A stretch of DNA of 60,143 nt from positions 1 to 60,143 of the forward strand of contig NZ_SLZR01000018.1 in NCBI RefSeq assembly GCF_004341165.1, read 5' to 3'. How positions within the stretch are numbered: position 1 is the stretch's first letter; each line of letters starts with the position of its first letter. Under the pieces are notes generated by a model. The model had not been told where the DNA came from, did not search any database, and worked only from the letters and a program-made list of their open reading frames with translations. The position numbers and the translations under genes were made by a program. Shown here in pieces: positions 9,918-23,414 of the stretch. The stretch comes from Reinekea marinisedimentorum. Its GTDB lineage: Bacteria; Pseudomonadota; Gammaproteobacteria; Pseudomonadales; Natronospirillaceae.

Positions 9918-10289
9918 ATGTCTCTGACTAAAGACGATATCATCAATGCAGTAGCTGAAATGTCTGTAAAAGACGTTGTTGAACTGATTGAAGCTATGGA
10001 AGAAAAATTCGGTGTATCTGCTGCTGCTGCAGTTGTTGCTGGCGGCGCTGCTGCTGGTGGCGAAGCTGCTGCTGAGCAAACTGAATTCGACGTAATCCTG
10101 GCAGGTGCTGGTGACAAGAAAGTTAACGTCATCAAAGCAGTACGTGAAATCACTGGCCTGGGCTTGAAAGAAGCTAAAGGCGTAGTTGATGGTGCTCCTG
10201 CTCCTGTTAAGGAAGGCGTATCTAAAGATGAAGCTGAAGAAATCAAAGGCAAGCTGGAAGCAGCTGGCGCAAGCGTAGAAGTTAAGTAA
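9918..10289 (+). CDS. rplL: 50S ribosomal protein L7/L12
   Basis: The multimeric acidic stalk protein that recruits translation GTPases. It has 123 residues: an N-terminal dimerisation helix ([15 protein letters not shown]), an Ala/Gly-rich hinge at about 38-56, and a C-terminal factor-binding domain ending [12 protein letters not shown]. The start ATG 9918 gives the family N-terminus; an upstream in-frame ATG at 9882 is rejected. Confidence 0.97.
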   Translation: MSLTKDDIINAVAEMSVKDVVELIEAMEEKFGVSAAAAVVAGGAAAGGEAAAEQTEFDVILAGAGDKKVNVIKAVREITGLGLKEAKGVVDGAPAPVKEGVSKDEAEEIKGKLEAAGASVEVK

Positions 10290-10329
10290 TCTACGCTATT
10301 GAATGGGCAAGCCCCGTTCAATACCTGAT

Positions 10330-10360
10330 GGCTGGTAGCGAAAACGTTACCGGCCTTTTC
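10330..10360 (+). terminator. rplL-rpoB attenuator hairpin
   Basis: An 11-bp stem with loop AAAA (GGCTGGTAGCG / CGTTACCGGCC) followed by TTTTCCTGTCTT, 40 bp after rplL. In E. coli a partial terminator here lowers rpoBC transcription relative to the ribosomal protein genes; the same role is inferred. The remaining 200 bp before rpoB hold no gene. Confidence 0.75.
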
Positions 10361-10562
10361 CTGTCTTACGGGAACAAGTTTTTAGCTGGTGCTTTTTGCC
10401 AGTTTGGACATTGCGAAAGCAAAGGGGCTCCTAGAAGATGGAGCGCACAGGAAGTGAAAGTCGGAGTTATTAGATATGTCTGCTGATAACTGCTTTCCGA
10501 CATGCCGCAAAGGCGGATCAACCACACAGACACACCGTTGGTGAACAAGCTGGGGATTGCTG

Positions 10563-13500
10563 ATGGCATACTCTTACACCGAAAAAAAGCGAATTCGCAA
10601 GAATTTCGGCAAACTAGAGCCAGTTATGGATATTCCATATCTTCTGGCAATACAGTTGGACTCCTACCGGAGTTTTTTACAGTCTGAAGCAGCTGCTGCA
10701 GAGCGACAGGATACTGGTCTGCATGCTGCGTTTAAATCCGTATTTCCTATTGTCAGTTATTCCGGAAATGCAGCTCTTGAATATGTTAGCTATGGCTTAG
10801 GAAAGCCTGCATTTGACGTGAAAGAATGTCAATTGCGTGGTGTTACCTATGCTGCTCCTTTGCGCGTCAAGGTGCGTCTGATCATCTACGACAAAGATTC
10901 ACCAAGCAAAGCAATTAAAGATATCAAAGAGCAAGAAGTCTATATGGGTGAAATCCCTCTGATGACTGATAACGGTACTTTCATCGTTAACGGCACAGAG
11001 CGAGTTGTTGTATCCCAGCTTCACCGTTCTCCTGGTGTGTTTTTCGATCACGATAAAGGCAAGACTCACAGCTCCGGTAAGTTGCTGCATTCTGCCCGTG
11101 TTATTCCTTACCGTGGTTCCTGGCTTGATTTCGAATTTGATCCGAAGGATCAGGTGTTTGTTCGTATCGACCGTCGCCGTAAATTGCCGGCTACTATCTT
11201 GCTGCGTGCACTTGAGTACACAAATCAGGAAATCCTCGATATGTTCTTCGAACGGGTTGAGTTCAACCTGACCGAAGAAACGATCGAGATGAAAGTGATC
11301 GCCGATCGCCTGCGTGGTGAAACAGCGGCTTTCGAAATTAAAGATAAAGAAGGCAACGTCATCGTTGAGGAAGGTCGCCGCATCAATGCTAAGCATCTGC
11401 GCGCCTTCGATAAAGCCGGTTTAGACTCAGTCGTCGTTCCGGATACATGGTTGTTTGGCCGTTCTCTGGCAACCGATGTGATCAACACTGAAACCGGTGA
11501 GATCATCGCTAATTGTAACGATGAAATTACGGTTGAAGTGCTGGAAGCATTGCGCGTCGCTAAGATCGAGAAGTTCGAAACACTCTACACCAACGATCTC
11601 GATTGTGGTCCGTTTGTATCCGATACTCTGCGATCAGACCCAACCAATACACCACTGGAAGCTCTGGTAGAAATCTACCGTATGATGCGTCCGGGTGAGC
11701 CGCCAACGAAAGAATCAGCTGAAACTCTGTTCCAGAACCTGTTCTTCTCGACTGACCGTTATGACCTGTCGGCTGTAGGCCGCATGAAGTTCAACCGTCG
11801 TCTGGGTCGTGATGTAGACACCGGCGAAGGTATCCTGAGCCGTGAAGACATTGTTGAAGTGCTGCGTACGCTGATCGATATTCGTAACGGTAAAGGTCAG
11901 GTGGACGATATCGATCACCTGGGTAACCGTCGTGTTCGTTCTGTTGGTGAAATGGCTGAGAACCAATTCCGTGTGGGTCTGGTTCGTGTTGAACGTGCCG
12001 TTCGTGAGCGTCTGTCCATGGCAGAAAGCGAAGGCCTGATGCCGCAGGATCTGGTTAACGCCAAGCCCGTTGCTGCAGCGATTAAAGAGTTCTTTGGCTC
12101 TTCACAGCTGTCTCAGTTTATGGATCAGAACAACCCGCTTTCCGGTATTACCAACAAGCGTCGTGTTTCTGCGTTAGGCCCAGGTGGTCTGACCCGTGAG
12201 CGTGCCGGCTTTGAGGTTCGTGACGTACACTCCACGCATTATGGTCGTGTTTGTCCTATTGAAACGCCTGAAGGTCCAAACATTGGTCTGATCAATACCT
12301 TATCCACCTATGCGCGTACCAACAGCTACGGCTTCCTGGAAACGCCTTACCGTAAAGTGGAAAACGGTAAAGTCAGTGATGAGATCGTCTATCTGTCTGC
12401 TATCGACGAAGCCAAGCACACCATTGCTCAGGCAAACGTTCCGGTAAATGCAGAAGGTATGATCGAAGGCGAATTCGTACAGGTTCGTCACCAGGGTGAA
12501 TTCACCATGGCTCCGCTGGAAAAAGTGGACATGATGGACGTTTCCCCGCGCCAGGTTGTATCGGTAGCAGCATCGCTGATTCCGTTCCTTGAGCACGACG
12601 ATGCTAACCGAGCATTGATGGGATCGAACATGCAACGTCAGGCTGTTCCGACGCTGAAATCCGACAAGCCTCTGGTAGGTACCGGTATTGAGCGCAACGT
12701 AGCTGTCGACTCCGGTGTTTGTGTGGTTGCAAACCGTGGTGGTATCGTTGAGTACGTTGATGCTTCTCGTATTGTTGTGAAGGTTTCTGAAGATGAAATC
12801 AGCGAAGATGATGCGGGCGTTGATATCTACAACCTGACCAAATACACCCGTTCTAACCAGAATACCTGTATTAACCAGCGCACCATTGTGCGTCAGGGCG
12901 ATGTTATTGCCCGTGGTGATGTTCTGGCGGATGGTCCTTCTGTAGATATGGGTGAGCTGGCTCTGGGTCAGAACATGCGTATCGCGTTCATGCCTTGGAA
13001 CGGTTACAACTTCGAAGACTCGATTCTTGTTTCTGAGAAGGTTTCCCAGGAAGACCGCTTTACCTCGATCCATATTCAGGAACTGACCTGTATCGCTCGT
13101 GATACTAAGTTGGGCCCTGAAGAGATCACTGCGGATATTCCAAACGTGGGTGAAGCGGCACTGAGCAAGCTGGATGAGTCCGGTATTGTTTACATTGGCG
13201 CAGAAGTGGGTGCCGGTGACATTCTGGTTGGCAAGGTAACGCCGAAGAGCGAAACCCAGCTGACTCCGGAAGAAAAACTGTTGCGTGCGATCTTCGGTGA
13301 GAAGGCTTCAGACGTTAAAGATACGTCGCTTCGCGTTAAGGGTGGTATGCGCGGTACGGTTATTGACGTGCAGGTATTTACCCGTGACGGTGTTGAGCGC
13401 GATCAGCGTTCTAAAGACATCGAACGTCAGGCGCTGGAAGAGTTCCGTAAGGATCTGAACGCAGAATACCGCATTGTTGAAGACACCATCTTTGAGCGTC

Positions 13501-14645
13501 TGACCAATGCACTGGTCGGCTCTACTGTTTCCGGTGGTCCGGGTCTGGCTAAAGGTGATCAGCTGTCTGAATCTTACCTGGCTGATCTGCCACGTTCTGA
13601 CTGGTTCAAACTGCGTCTGCAGGATGAAACACTGGCCGCTCAGCTGGAAGCAGCTGAAAACCAGCTGAAAGAGCGTAAAGAAGATCAGGAAGCCCGTTTT
13701 GATGACAAGAAGCGTAAGCTTCAGTCCGGCGATGACCTGCAACCGGGTGTCCTGAAGGTTGTTAAGGTTTATCTGGCGGTTAAACGTCGCATCCAACCGG
13801 GTGACAAGATGGCCGGTCGTCACGGTAACAAGGGTGTTATCTCCGTAATCATGCCTGTTGAAGATATGCCTTACGACGAGAAGGGTAATCCGGTCGACGT
13901 GGTTCTTAACCCGTTGGGTGTACCTTCGCGTATGAACGTAGGTCAGATTCTGGAAACTCACCTTGGCGCCGCTGCCAAAGGTTTGGGTGACCGTATCAAC
14001 GACATGATCGAAGAAGAGCGCAGCACGGCAGAGGTTCGTGAGTTCCTCGACCGCGTTTATAACCAGACGGGTGCTGGCTACCGTAACGAAACTCTGGATG
14101 ACTTCAGCGATGAAGAAGTTGTAGAGCTGGCGCACAACCTGCGCGGCGGTGTGCCTATTGCAACGCCGGTATTCGACGGTGCCAAAGAAGAAGAAGTGAA
14201 AGACCTTCTGCGTCTGGCAGGTACTTCGGATACAGGTCAGATCCAGTTGTGGGATGGCCGTACCGGTGATGCCTTCGAAAACAAAACGACCGTTGGTTAC
14301 ATGTACATGCTGAAGTTGAACCACTTGGTGGACGACAAGATGCATGCTCGTTCAACCGGTTCTTACAGCCTGGTAACTCAGCAGCCGCTGGGTGGTAAGG
14401 CGCAGTTCGGTGGTCAGCGATTCGGTGAGATGGAAGTGTGGGCACTGGAAGCATACGGTGCTGCCTATACTCTGCAGGAAATGCTCACAGTTAAGTCGGA
14501 TGACGTAGCTGGCCGAACCAAGATGTATAAAAACATCGTTGATGGCGACCATCGTATGGAGCCTGGCATGCCGGAATCTTTCAACGTACTGGTGAAAGAA
14601 ATCCGCTCGCTTGGTATCGACATCGAGCTGGAAAACGAAGAGTGA
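10563..14645 (+). CDS. rpoB: RNA polymerase subunit beta
   Basis: The beta subunit of the core enzyme, 1360 residues, full length for gammaproteobacteria. The start ATG 10563 gives [17 protein letters not shown], with GGGGA upstream. The rifampicin pocket reads [20 protein letters not shown]: the residue equal to E. coli His526 is Asn (codon AAC at 12153-12155, residue 531), while Asp516, Arg529 and Ser531 equivalents are kept. The active-site region with RHGNKGVIS and the C-terminal clamp are intact. It is cotranscribed with rpoC, 57 bp downstream. Confidence 0.98.
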   Translation: MAYSYTEKKRIRKNFGKLEPVMDIPYLLAIQLDSYRSFLQSEAAAAERQDTGLHAAFKSVFPIVSYSGNAALEYVSYGLGKPAFDVKECQLRGVTYAAPLRVKVRLIIYDKDSPSKAIKDIKEQEVYMGEIPLMTDNGTFIVNGTERVVVSQLHRSPGVFFDHDKGKTHSSGKLLHSARVIPYRGSWLDFEFDPKDQVFVRIDRRRKLPATILLRALEYTNQEILDMFFERVEFNLTEETIEMKVIADRLRGETAAFEIKDKEGNVIVEEGRRINAKHLRAFDKAGLDSVVVPDTWLFGRSLATDVINTETGEIIANCNDEITVEVLEALRVAKIEKFETLYTNDLDCGPFVSDTLRSDPTNTPLEALVEIYRMMRPGEPPTKESAETLFQNLFFSTDRYDLSAVGRMKFNRRLGRDVDTGEGILSREDIVEVLRTLIDIRNGKGQVDDIDHLGNRRVRSVGEMAENQFRVGLVRVERAVRERLSMAESEGLMPQDLVNAKPVAAAIKEFFGSSQLSQFMDQNNPLSGITNKRRVSALGPGGLTRERAGFEVRDVHSTHYGRVCPIETPEGPNIGLINTLSTYARTNSYGFLETPYRKVENGKVSDEIVYLSAIDEAKHTIAQANVPVNAEGMIEGEFVQVRHQGEFTMAPLEKVDMMDVSPRQVVSVAASLIPFLEHDDANRALMGSNMQRQAVPTLKSDKPLVGTGIERNVAVDSGVCVVANRGGIVEYVDASRIVVKVSEDEISEDDAGVDIYNLTKYTRSNQNTCINQRTIVRQGDVIARGDVLADGPSVDMGELALGQNMRIAFMPWNGYNFEDSILVSEKVSQEDRFTSIHIQELTCIARDTKLGPEEITADIPNVGEAALSKLDESGIVYIGAEVGAGDILVGKVTPKSETQLTPEEKLLRAIFGEKASDVKDTSLRVKGGMRGTVIDVQVFTRDGVERDQRSKDIERQALEEFRKDLNAEYRIVEDTIFERLTNALVGSTVSGGPGLAKGDQLSESYLADLPRSDWFKLRLQDETLAAQLEAAENQLKERKEDQEARFDDKKRKLQSGDDLQPGVLKVVKVYLAVKRRIQPGDKMAGRHGNKGVISVIMPVEDMPYDEKGNPVDVVLNPLGVPSRMNVGQILETHLGAAAKGLGDRINDMIEEERSTAEVREFLDRVYNQTGAGYRNETLDDFSDEEVVELAHNLRGGVPIATPVFDGAKEEEVKDLLRLAGTSDTGQIQLWDGRTGDAFENKTTVGYMYMLKLNHLVDDKMHARSTGSYSLVTQQPLGGKAQFGGQRFGEMEVWALEAYGAAYTLQEMLTVKSDDVAGRTKMYKNIVDGDHRMEPGMPESFNVLVKEIRSLGIDIELENEE

Positions 14646-14702
14646 TTGAACGGTGGGCAGCCTGATGGCTGCCCTGTTGCCAACTCCCCTCGGAGCTGAA
14701 AC

Positions 14703-17700
14703 ATGAAAGATTTATTAAACCTGCTTAAAACACAAGGTCAGGCGGAAGAATTCGACTCCATTCGAATCGGCCTGGCATCACCGGACATGATTCGTTCATG
14801 GTCTTTCGGTGAAGTTAAAAAGCCGGAAACGATTAACTATCGTACCTTTAAGCCAGAGCGTGACGGTCTGTTCTGCGCCCGTATCTTTGGCCCAATCAAA
14901 GACTACGAATGCCTGTGCGGTAAGTACAAGCGCTTAAAGCATCGCGGTGTTATCTGTGAAAAATGTGGCGTTGAAGTCACTCAGGCGAAGGTTCGTCGTG
15001 AGCGCATGGGTCACATTGAACTGGCTGCGCCGGTTGCGCACATCTGGTTTCTGAAATCACTGCCATCCCGTATCGGTTTGATGCTGGATATGACGCTGCG
15101 TGACATTGAACGCATTCTTTATTACGAGAGCTTCGTTGTTATCGATCCGGGCTTAACGAGCCTGGAAAAAGGTCAGTTGCTGACCGATGAAGAGTACTAC
15201 GAGTCGATCGAAGAGTTCGGTGATGACTTCGATGCCCGCATGGGTGCCGAAGCGGTTCAGAAGCTGCTGGAATTCATCAACCTTGAAGGTGAAATTGCTC
15301 AGCTGCGTGAAGAAATTCCTGCAACCAACTCAGAAACCAAGATCAAGAAGCTGTCTAAGCGCCTGAAGCTGCTGGAAGCCTTCTACAAGTCTGGTAACAA
15401 CCCGGAATGGATGGTCATGACCGTTCTTCCTGTGCTGCCACCAGATCTGCGTCCTTTGGTTCCTCTGGATGGTGGTCGTTTTGCAACGTCCGACCTGAAC
15501 GATCTGTACCGTCGTGTTATCAACCGTAACAACCGACTGAAGCGTCTGTTAGAGCTGTCTGCTCCGGACATCATCGTACGCAACGAAAAGCGTATGCTTC
15601 AGGAATCTGTTGATGCGCTGCTGGATAACGGCCGTCGCGGTCGGGCCATTACTGGCTCTAACCGTCGTCCGCTGAAATCTCTGGCTGACATGATTAAGGG
15701 TAAACAGGGTCGTTTCCGTCAGAACCTGTTGGGTAAACGTGTGGATTACTCCGGTCGTTCCGTGATCGTGGTAGGCCCGACGCTGCGTTTGCATCAGTGT
15801 GGTCTGCCTAAGAAGATGGCTCTGGAGCTGTTCAAGCCGTTTATCTTCTCTAAGCTGGAGCACCGTGGTTTAGCGACGACGATCAAAGCTGCCAAGAAGA
15901 TGGTCGAGCGTGAAGAAGCCGTTGTTTGGGATATTCTGGATGAAGTGATCCGCGAGCACCCGGTTATGCTTAACCGTGCACCAACACTTCACCGTTTGGG
16001 TATTCAGGCATTTGAACCGGTACTGATCGAAGGTAAAGCGATTAACCTGCACCCATTGGTGTGTGCGGCTTATAACGCTGACTTCGACGGTGACCAGATG
16101 GCTGTTCACATTCCGCTGACCATTGAAGCTCAGCTGGAAGCGCGTGCGCTGATGATGTCGACCAACAACATTCTGTCGCCAGCATCCGGTGAGCCTATTA
16201 TCGTTCCTTCGCAGGACGTTGTACTGGGTCTGTACTACATGACCCGTGCGCGTATCAATGCGAAAGGCGAAGGTATGGTGTTCTCTAACATCGAAGAAGT
16301 TCAGCGTGCTTATGGCGCAGGTCAGGCCGCACTTCAGGCGATTGTTAAAGTACGTATCCGTCAGATGCTGCGCAATGAAGAAGGCGAGCTGGTTGAGAAG
16401 ATCTCGGTTGAAGAAACCACCGTGGGTCGTGCCATCCTGTTCTCTATCGCACCAGACGGCATGCCATTCGACATGGTTAACCAGCCGATGAAGAAGAAGG
16501 CGATTTCTGGTCTATTGAACGAGTGTTACCGTTCAGTGGGTCTGAAAGAGACTGTGGTCTTTGCTGACCAGGTTATGTACATGGGCTTCAGCTATGCAAC
16601 TAAGTCCGGTTCTTCTATTGGTGTGAACGACTTCGTTATTCCACAAGCCAAGTACGACCTGCTGGCCAAAGCCGAAGCAGAAGTACAGGAAGTTGAAGAG
16701 CAGTTCATCCAGGGTCTGATTACTCAGGGCGAGAAGTACAACAAAGTTGTTGACCTTTGGTCCCGTGCTAACGACCAGATCGCAAAAGCGATGATGGAAG
16801 GTATTTCCAAAGAGCAGGTTGTTGACCGTGACGGTAATGAAGTTGAGCAGGACTCCTTCAACGCCGTATTTATGATGGCCGACTCCGGTGCTCGTGGTAG
16901 TGCAACCCAGATTCGTCAGCTGGCCGGTATGCGTGGTCTGATGGCGAAGCCGGATGGCTCCATTATTGAGAACCCGATTAAAGCAAACTTCCGTGAAGGT
17001 CTGTCGGTTGGTGAATACTTCATCTCAACCCACGGTGCTCGTAAAGGTTTGGCCGATACAGCATTGAAGACAGCATCATCCGGTTACCTGACACGTCGTC
17101 TGGTCGACGTTTCTCAGGATGTTGTAGTGACAGAAGAAGACTGTGGCACCTCTGAAGGTATCACGCTGGAGCCTGTGATCGACGGCGGCGACGTTGTTGT
17201 ACCACTAAGCCAGCAGGTACTGGGTCGTGTTCCGGCTGAAGATGTCATTGACCCGGCAACGGATGAAGTTGTTATCCCAGCCGGCACCATGATTGACGAG
17301 ACGGTGGTAGAGATCATCGATGACCTGGGTGTTGATAGCATCAAGGTTCGTTCATCTATTACCTGTGAAACCCGCTTCGGTATCTGTGCTAATTGTTACG
17401 GCCGTGACTTGGCTCGTGGTCACCGAATCAACATTGGTGAAGCGGTGGGTATTATCGCTGCTCAGTCGATCGGTGAGCCGGGTACACAGCTGACGATGCG
17501 TACGTTCCACATTGGTGGTGCGGCATCCAGCTCGTCTGCTGTCGATAACGTACAGGTTCGTCAGGCCGGTACTGCGCACCTGCATAACGTTAAAACCGTT
17601 ACCCGTGAAGATGGTCACCTGGTTGTTGTCAGCCGTTCCGGTCTGTTGGCCATTGCCGACGAACACGGTCGTGAGCGTGAGCGTTACAAGCTGCCGTACG

Positions 17701-18899
17701 GTTCTGAAATTTCCGTTAAAGACGGTGCCAAGGTTGATGCCGGTGACATCATTGTTCGCTGGGATCCGCACACGCACCCAATCGTATCGGAAGTGTCAGG
17801 TACTGTTCAGTTTATCGGTATGGAAGAAGGTCAGACCATTAACCGTAAGGTTGACGAACTGACCGGTGTGAGCACGACCGAGGTTATTCCTCAGGCACAG
17901 CGTAATGCCGCGGGTAAAGAGATTCGTCCGCTGATTAAACTGGTTGATGCCAACGGTGCAGACATCCTGATCGGTAACACCAATCAGCCTGTTCAGTACT
18001 TCCTGCCAGATGGCGCTCTGTTGAGCCTGTCTAACAGTGCAGAAGTGAAAGTCGGTGACGTACTGGCCCGTATTCCTCAGGAATCCGGCGGTAACAAAGA
18101 CATCACCGGTGGTCTGCCACGAGTGGCCGACCTGTTCGAAGCGCGTAAGCCAAAAGAATCTGCGATTCTGGCGGAGATCTCCGGTACCTTCACCTTCGGT
18201 AAAGAAACCAAGGGTAAGAAGCGTATTGTGATCACACCGACTGACGGTTCTGAGGGTTACGAAGAGCTGATTCCTAAGTGGCGTCAGATGAACGTATTCG
18301 AAGGTGAGCAGGTCGAGAAGGGTGAAGTCCTGTCTGATGGCCCAATGAACCCGCACGATATTCTGCGTGTTCTGGGTGTTGAAGCTCTGGCGAAGTATAT
18401 CGTTAAAGAGATTCAGGAAGTTTACCGATTACAGGGCGTAATCATTAACGACAAGCACATCGAGGTTATTTGCCGTCAGATGCTGCGTAAGGCATTGATT
18501 ACTGACAGTGGCGAGACTGAGTTCATTAAAGGTGACCAGGTCGAGTACATGAACCTGCTCGAAGGCAACGACAAAGCTGAAGCTGAAAGCAAGCAAACGG
18601 CGAAGTACGAGCGTGTTCTTCTGGGTATTACCAAGGCATCGCTGGCGACAGAATCGTTTATTTCTGCGGCATCGTTCCAGGAAACAACCCGCGTACTGAC
18701 CGAAGGTGCGGTAACAGGTAAGCGTGATTACCTGCGTGGCCTGAAGGAAAACGTGGTTGTGGGTCGACTGATTCCAGCCGGTACCGGTCTTGCTTACCAT
18801 GCAGAGCGCAAGCGCAAGCGTTTGGAGCGCACTGGTGAGAAGCCGACGATCAGTGCTTCAGAAGTCGAAGCAGCTCTGAGTCAGGCTCTGAACAAGTAG
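14703..18899 (+). CDS. rpoC: RNA polymerase subunit beta'
   Basis: The catalytic subunit, 1398 residues. The N-terminal zinc site has the CLCGKYK...CEKCGVEV cysteines, and the Mg2+ site is [12 protein letters not shown]. The trigger-loop/bridge-helix region is intact, with the second zinc site near [15 protein letters not shown]. The ATG follows GGAGCTGAAAC. No frameshift or truncation is seen. Confidence 0.98.
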   Translation: MKDLLNLLKTQGQAEEFDSIRIGLASPDMIRSWSFGEVKKPETINYRTFKPERDGLFCARIFGPIKDYECLCGKYKRLKHRGVICEKCGVEVTQAKVRRERMGHIELAAPVAHIWFLKSLPSRIGLMLDMTLRDIERILYYESFVVIDPGLTSLEKGQLLTDEEYYESIEEFGDDFDARMGAEAVQKLLEFINLEGEIAQLREEIPATNSETKIKKLSKRLKLLEAFYKSGNNPEWMVMTVLPVLPPDLRPLVPLDGGRFATSDLNDLYRRVINRNNRLKRLLELSAPDIIVRNEKRMLQESVDALLDNGRRGRAITGSNRRPLKSLADMIKGKQGRFRQNLLGKRVDYSGRSVIVVGPTLRLHQCGLPKKMALELFKPFIFSKLEHRGLATTIKAAKKMVEREEAVVWDILDEVIREHPVMLNRAPTLHRLGIQAFEPVLIEGKAINLHPLVCAAYNADFDGDQMAVHIPLTIEAQLEARALMMSTNNILSPASGEPIIVPSQDVVLGLYYMTRARINAKGEGMVFSNIEEVQRAYGAGQAALQAIVKVRIRQMLRNEEGELVEKISVEETTVGRAILFSIAPDGMPFDMVNQPMKKKAISGLLNECYRSVGLKETVVFADQVMYMGFSYATKSGSSIGVNDFVIPQAKYDLLAKAEAEVQEVEEQFIQGLITQGEKYNKVVDLWSRANDQIAKAMMEGISKEQVVDRDGNEVEQDSFNAVFMMADSGARGSATQIRQLAGMRGLMAKPDGSIIENPIKANFREGLSVGEYFISTHGARKGLADTALKTASSGYLTRRLVDVSQDVVVTEEDCGTSEGITLEPVIDGGDVVVPLSQQVLGRVPAEDVIDPATDEVVIPAGTMIDETVVEIIDDLGVDSIKVRSSITCETRFGICANCYGRDLARGHRINIGEAVGIIAAQSIGEPGTQLTMRTFHIGGAASSSSAVDNVQVRQAGTAHLHNVKTVTREDGHLVVVSRSGLLAIADEHGRERERYKLPYGSEISVKDGAKVDAGDIIVRWDPHTHPIVSEVSGTVQFIGMEEGQTINRKVDELTGVSTTEVIPQAQRNAAGKEIRPLIKLVDANGADILIGNTNQPVQYFLPDGALLSLSNSAEVKVGDVLARIPQESGGNKDITGGLPRVADLFEARKPKESAILAEISGTFTFGKETKGKKRIVITPTDGSEGYEELIPKWRQMNVFEGEQVEKGEVLSDGPMNPHDILRVLGVEALAKYIVKEIQEVYRLQGVIINDKHIEVICRQMLRKALITDSGETEFIKGDQVEYMNLLEGNDKAEAESKQTAKYERVLLGITKASLATESFISAASFQETTRVLTEGAVTGKRDYLRGLKENVVVGRLIPAGTGLAYHAERKRKRLERTGEKPTISASEVEAALSQALNK

Positions 18900-18989
18900 T
18901 CAACGGTTCTGGCTGAACCACTGTTTTCAGTAAGGTTTCAGCCAGCTATTGACTAAGAAATGTGCGATAACGTAAAATCGCGCACCCTT

Positions 18990-19022
18990 CAGTACCTGAG
19001 TGGCTTTGCTACTCGGGTACTG
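18990..19022 (+). promoter_or_regulatory. Long hairpin between rpoC and rpsL
   Basis: CAGTACCTGAGT pairs with ACTCGGGTACTG around a GGCTTTGCT loop, with no T-run after it. A weaker hairpin (GGCTGAA/TTTCAGCC) precedes it at about 18910-18949. It could be an RNA-processing site or a weak terminator between the rpoBC and str operons. Confidence 0.5.
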
Positions 19023-19057
19023 TTCGTAATGAGAAGTGAAAAAGAGAGAGAAGCTTA

Positions 19058-19432
19058 ATGGCTACTATTAACCAGCTAGTCCGCAAGCCGCGTAAGCGCA
19101 CTGTGGAAGCAAGCGCTGTAAGGGCATTAGAAGCATGTCCACAGCGTCGTGGTGTTTGTACTCGCGTATACACAACCACTCCTAAAAAACCTAACTCAGC
19201 ACTGCGTAAAGTATGTCGTGTACGTTTGACCAACGGTTATGAAGTTTCTTCATACATCGGTGGTGAAGGTCACAACCTGCAAGAGCACAGCGTTGTTTTG
19301 ATCCGTGGCGGTCGTGTTAAAGACTTACCAGGTGTTCGTTACCACACAGTTCGTGGTGCTCTGGATACTTCGGGTGTTAACGATCGTAAGAACGGCCGTT
19401 CTAAATACGGTACTAAACGACCTAAGGGTTAA
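19058..19432 (+). CDS. rpsL: 30S ribosomal protein S12
   Basis: The decoding-centre protein, 124 residues. It contains [15 protein letters not shown] and [14 protein letters not shown]; the lysines altered in streptomycin-resistant mutants (E. coli Lys42/43 and Lys87/88) are wild type. First gene of the str operon. GAGAGAGAAGC lies before the ATG. Confidence 0.97.
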   Translation: MATINQLVRKPRKRTVEASAVRALEACPQRRGVCTRVYTTTPKKPNSALRKVCRVRLTNGYEVSSYIGGEGHNLQEHSVVLIRGGRVKDLPGVRYHTVRGALDTSGVNDRKNGRSKYGTKRPKG

Positions 19433-19521
19433 TTTCAGTTTTAGTCTCAGAATAAGCAGTAAGGCTGAGTGGTTAATTGCTTTTTAAGGTAGTAATTAAC
19501 AGCCATCTCAGATCTGCCTGA

Positions 19522-20016
<495 letters not shown>

Positions 20017-20040
20017 TTAAACTAAAACGGAGACAGGTTT

Positions 20041-22137
20041 GTGGCTCGTAAAACGCCTTTAGCTCGCTATCGTAATATTGGAATTGTGGCTCACGTTGAC
20101 GCTGGTAAAACAACGACAACCGAGCGCATCCTTTTCTACACGGGTCTTTCTCATAAGATCGGTGAAGTTCACGATGGTGCCGCAACGATGGACTGGATGG
20201 AGCAAGAGCAGGAGCGTGGTATTACCATCACTTCTGCGGCAACAACCTGTTTCTGGGCCGGTATGGCACAGCAGTATGATCAGCACCGCATCAACATCAT
20301 TGATACGCCGGGGCACGTTGACTTCACGATTGAAGTTGAGCGTTCCCTGCGTGTACTGGATGGTGCGGTTGTTGTTCTTTGTGCCTCTTCCGGTGTTCAG
20401 CCTCAGACCGAAACTGTCTGGCGTCAGGCGAACAAATACCAGGTGCCTCGCATGGTTTTCGTCAATAAGATGGACCGTGCAGGTGCCGACTTCTTACGCG
20501 TAGTAAGCCAGTTAAAAGAGCGATTGGGTGCTAACCCAGTCCCTGTGCAGCTGCCAATTGGCGCCGAGGACGAATTCGTCGGTGTCATTGACCTTCTAAA
20601 AATGAAAGCCATCTTCTGGAACGAAGCCGATCAGGGCATGACGTTCAACTACGAAGATATTCCTGCAGATATGCTGGATCAGGCAGAAGAGTATCGACTC
20701 AACATGATTGAAGCTGCGGCTGAAGCCAATGATGAGTTGATGGAAAAATACATGGAGACCGACACCCTGGCTGAAGAAGACATCAAAGCCGGTCTGCGTG
20801 CTCGTACTCTGGCCGGTGAGATCGTTCTGACTCACTGTGGTTCTGCCTTCAAAAATAAAGGTGTTCAGGCGGTTCTCGATAGCGTTATCGAATACATGCC
20901 GTCACCCACCGAAGTTAAAGCCATTGATGGTGTGTTGGACGACGAAACGCCAACGACCGTTGAAGTGCGCGATGATGCGCCATTCGCCGCTCTGGCATTT
21001 AAGATCGCAACCGACCCGTTTGTCGGTACGCTGACCTTCGTCCGCGTGTATGGCGGTGTGCTTAAATCCGGCGATGCGGTCTATAACTCGGTTCGCGGTA
21101 AGAAAGAGCGTGTTGGCCGTATGGTTCAGATGCACTCCAACAACCGTGAAGAGATCAAAGAGCTGCTGGCCGGCGATATCGGCGCACTGATCGGCATGAA
21201 AGACGTCACCACCGGTGATACCTTCTGCTCGCCGGATCATATCGTCACGCTGGAGCGCATGGACTTCCCGGAACCGGTTATCTCGGTTGCTGTGGAGCCA
21301 CGCTCTAAAGCAGACCAGGAAAAAATGGGTGTTGCGCTGGGTAAACTGGCTCAGGAAGACCCGTCCTTCAAGGTTCACACCGATGAAGAGACTGGCCAGA
21401 CCATCATTGGTGGTCAGGGCGAGCTGCACCTCGATATCATCGTTGACCGCATGAAGCGTGAATTCAACGTTGAAGCCAACGTTGGTGCGCCGCAGGTGGC
21501 GTACCGTGAGCGTATTCGCAGCGCCGCTGAAGTTGATTCCAAGTTTGCCCGTCAATCGGGTGGACGTGGTCAATACGGCCATGTTGTGGTTCGTTTCGAG
21601 CCGGCTGAAGACACCAACTCTGAGAAGCTGGAATTCGTGAACGAAATCGTTGGTGGTGTAGTACCGAAAGAATTCATCCCGGCTGTTGAAAAGGGTATCG
21701 CCGAGCAAATGCAAAACGGTGTTCTGGCCGGTTATCCGCTGCTGGGTCTGAAAGCTACGCTGATCGATGGTTCTTACCACGATGTCGATTCCTCCGAAAT
21801 GGCGTTTAAAGTTGCAGCCTCCATGGCGGTAAGAAAGCTGGCCGACCAAGCCAACCCGGCATTGCTTGAGCCTGTCATGAAGGTTGAAGTGGTTACACCT
21901 GAAGATTACATGGGTGACGTGATGGGTGACCTGAACCGTCGTCGTGGCATGGTACAGGGCATGGAAGACAGTCCGATGGGTAAAGTCATCGATGCTGAGG
22001 TGCCATTATCAGAAATGTTTGGTTATGCAACGTCTCTTAGATCTATGTCACAAGGTCGTGCATCTTATACGATGGAATTCAGTGCATATGCTGAAGCACC
22101 GACTAATATTGTTGATGAGATCATTAAAAGAGCGTAA
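20041..22137 (+). CDS. fusA: Elongation factor G, str-operon copy
   Basis: Canonical EF-G of 698 residues with a GTG start after CGGAGACAG. G1 [14 protein letters not shown]3 DTPGHVDF and G4 NKMDR are intact, and it ends in the [20 protein letters not shown] signature. It resembles Pseudomonas FusA1 more than the paralogue at 186-2276. Codon use is less biased than in that paralogue (for example CTA near 20597 and CGA-CTC near 20694), suggesting weaker selection for expression. It is followed after 52 bp by the second tuf. Confidence 0.96.
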   Translation: MARKTPLARYRNIGIVAHVDAGKTTTTERILFYTGLSHKIGEVHDGAATMDWMEQEQERGITITSAATTCFWAGMAQQYDQHRINIIDTPGHVDFTIEVERSLRVLDGAVVVLCASSGVQPQTETVWRQANKYQVPRMVFVNKMDRAGADFLRVVSQLKERLGANPVPVQLPIGAEDEFVGVIDLLKMKAIFWNEADQGMTFNYEDIPADMLDQAEEYRLNMIEAAAEANDELMEKYMETDTLAEEDIKAGLRARTLAGEIVLTHCGSAFKNKGVQAVLDSVIEYMPSPTEVKAIDGVLDDETPTTVEVRDDAPFAALAFKIATDPFVGTLTFVRVYGGVLKSGDAVYNSVRGKKERVGRMVQMHSNNREEIKELLAGDIGALIGMKDVTTGDTFCSPDHIVTLERMDFPEPVISVAVEPRSKADQEKMGVALGKLAQEDPSFKVHTDEETGQTIIGGQGELHLDIIVDRMKREFNVEANVGAPQVAYRERIRSAAEVDSKFARQSGGRGQYGHVVVRFEPAEDTNSEKLEFVNEIVGGVVPKEFIPAVEKGIAEQMQNGVLAGYPLLGLKATLIDGSYHDVDSSEMAFKVAASMAVRKLADQANPALLEPVMKVEVVTPEDYMGDVMGDLNRRRGMVQGMEDSPMGKVIDAEVPLSEMFGYATSLRSMSQGRASYTMEFSAYAEAPTNIVDEIIKRA

Positions 22138-22148
22138 GTAAGCGCCTG

Positions 22149-22183
22149 CCTCCGCGAGCGCGCTGGCGCTCGTATGCTGGAGG
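22149..22183 (+). promoter_or_regulatory. Hairpin that buries the tuf Shine-Dalgarno
   Basis: CCTCC (22149-22153) is perfectly complementary to the tuf ribosome site GGAGG (22179-22183). Between them CGAGCGC (22155-22161) pairs with GCGCTCG (22166-22172) around a GCTG loop. The whole RNA would fold with the ribosome site closed. It sits exactly between the fusA stop and the tuf start. Translational control or coupling is inferred. Confidence 0.75.
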
Positions 22184-22189
22184 ATGCTC

Positions 22190-23383
22190 ATGGCTAAGGC
22201 GACTTTTGAACGGAATAAGCCCCACGTCAACGTGGGCACTATTGGTCATGTCGACCACGGAAAAACCACTCTAACGGCAGCGTTAACCCGCGTCTGTTCT
22301 GAAGTATGGGGCGGTAGTGCAGTTGCCTTCGATGGCATTGATAACGCGCCTGAAGAACGCGAACGCGGTATCACCATTGCCACTTCCCATGTTGAATACG
22401 AATCTCCCACCCGGCATTACGCGCACGTTGATTGCCCGGGGCATGCCGATTACGTGAAAAACATGATTACCGGCGCAGCGCAGATGGACGGTGCCATATT
22501 GGTCTGTTCAGCTGCAGACGGCCCCATGCCGCAAACCCGCGAGCACATACTGTTATCGCGTCAGGTTGGTGTCCCCTATATTGTTGTGTTCCTCAATAAG
22601 GCCGACATGGTCGACGATGACGAGCTGCTTGAACTGGTTGAAATGGAGGTTCGGGATCTGCTGTCGCAATACGAATTCCCTGGTGACGATACTCCGATCA
22701 TTACCGGCTCGGCACTGATGGCGCTCGAGGGCAAAGACGACAATGGCATGGGCACCACAGCTGTCAAAAAACTGGTCGAAACCCTTGATCACTACATTCC
22801 GGAGCCCGAACGCATGGTTGATAAGCCATTCCTGATGCCGATTGAAGACGTGTTCTCGATTTCCGGTCGTGGCACCGTCGCCACCGGTCGGGTGGAGCGG
22901 GGCATTGTTCACACTGGCGATGAAGTCGAGATCGTTGGCATTCGGGAAACCGGCAGAACCACCGTTACCGGCGTTGAAATGTTCCGTAAGCTGCTTGATG
23001 AAGGTCGGGCCGGCGAAAACATCGGCGCGCTGCTGCGTGGCACCAAGCGTGAAGATATTGAGCGTGGCCAGGTACTCGCTAAGCCGGGCTCAATTACTCC
23101 CCACACCTTCTTTGAAGCCGAAGTGTATGTGCTCAGCAAGGACGAGGGTGGTCGTCATACGCCATTCTTCAACGGCTACCGGCCTCAGTTTTACTTCCGC
23201 ACGACCGATGTAACCGGTGCCTGTGAGCTACCCAGTGGTGTCGAAATGGTGATGCCCGGAGACAACATCAAGATGACGGTGAACCTGATCTCCGCCATTG
23301 CCATGGATGAAGGCCTTAGGTTCGCCATCCGCGAGGGTGGCAGAACGGTAGGTGCCGGCGTCGTATCGAAGATCCTTGAATAG
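22190..23383 (+). CDS. tuf: Elongation factor Tu, str-operon copy (short form)
   Basis: An EF-Tu of 397 residues with all GTPase motifs intact. Start ATG 22190 lies 6 bp after GGAGG; the ATG at 22184 overlaps that site and is rejected. Many residues differ from the copy at 5346 (for example Asn9 for Thr, SAVAFDG for [19 protein letters not shown] for the 10-residue-longer loop), whereas duplicate tuf genes are usually almost identical. Codons such as CGG, CCC and GTC are common here but rare in the other copy. It probably works as an EF-Tu, made at lower level or under other conditions. A terminator, not rpsJ, follows. Confidence 0.95.
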   Translation: MAKATFERNKPHVNVGTIGHVDHGKTTLTAALTRVCSEVWGGSAVAFDGIDNAPEERERGITIATSHVEYESPTRHYAHVDCPGHADYVKNMITGAAQMDGAILVCSAADGPMPQTREHILLSRQVGVPYIVVFLNKADMVDDDELLELVEMEVRDLLSQYEFPGDDTPIITGSALMALEGKDDNGMGTTAVKKLVETLDHYIPEPERMVDKPFLMPIEDVFSISGRGTVATGRVERGIVHTGDEVEIVGIRETGRTTVTGVEMFRKLLDEGRAGENIGALLRGTKREDIERGQVLAKPGSITPHTFFEAEVYVLSKDEGGRHTPFFNGYRPQFYFRTTDVTGACELPSGVEMVMPGDNIKMTVNLISAIAMDEGLRFAIREGGRTVGAGVVSKILE

Positions 23384-23414
23384 GCGCAGACCCGTGTTTT
23401 CGCTAAGTTGAAGA

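Noticed and set aside
13308-14345. Long open frame antisense to rpoB (345 codons), and similar ones antisense to rpoC and fusA
   Set aside because: They mirror strongly biased codons of highly expressed genes, have no recognisable domains and lie wholly inside certain genes.
18990-19022. Terminator of rpoC
   Set aside because: The hairpin is strong but no T-run follows, so it is listed as a regulatory or processing hairpin instead.
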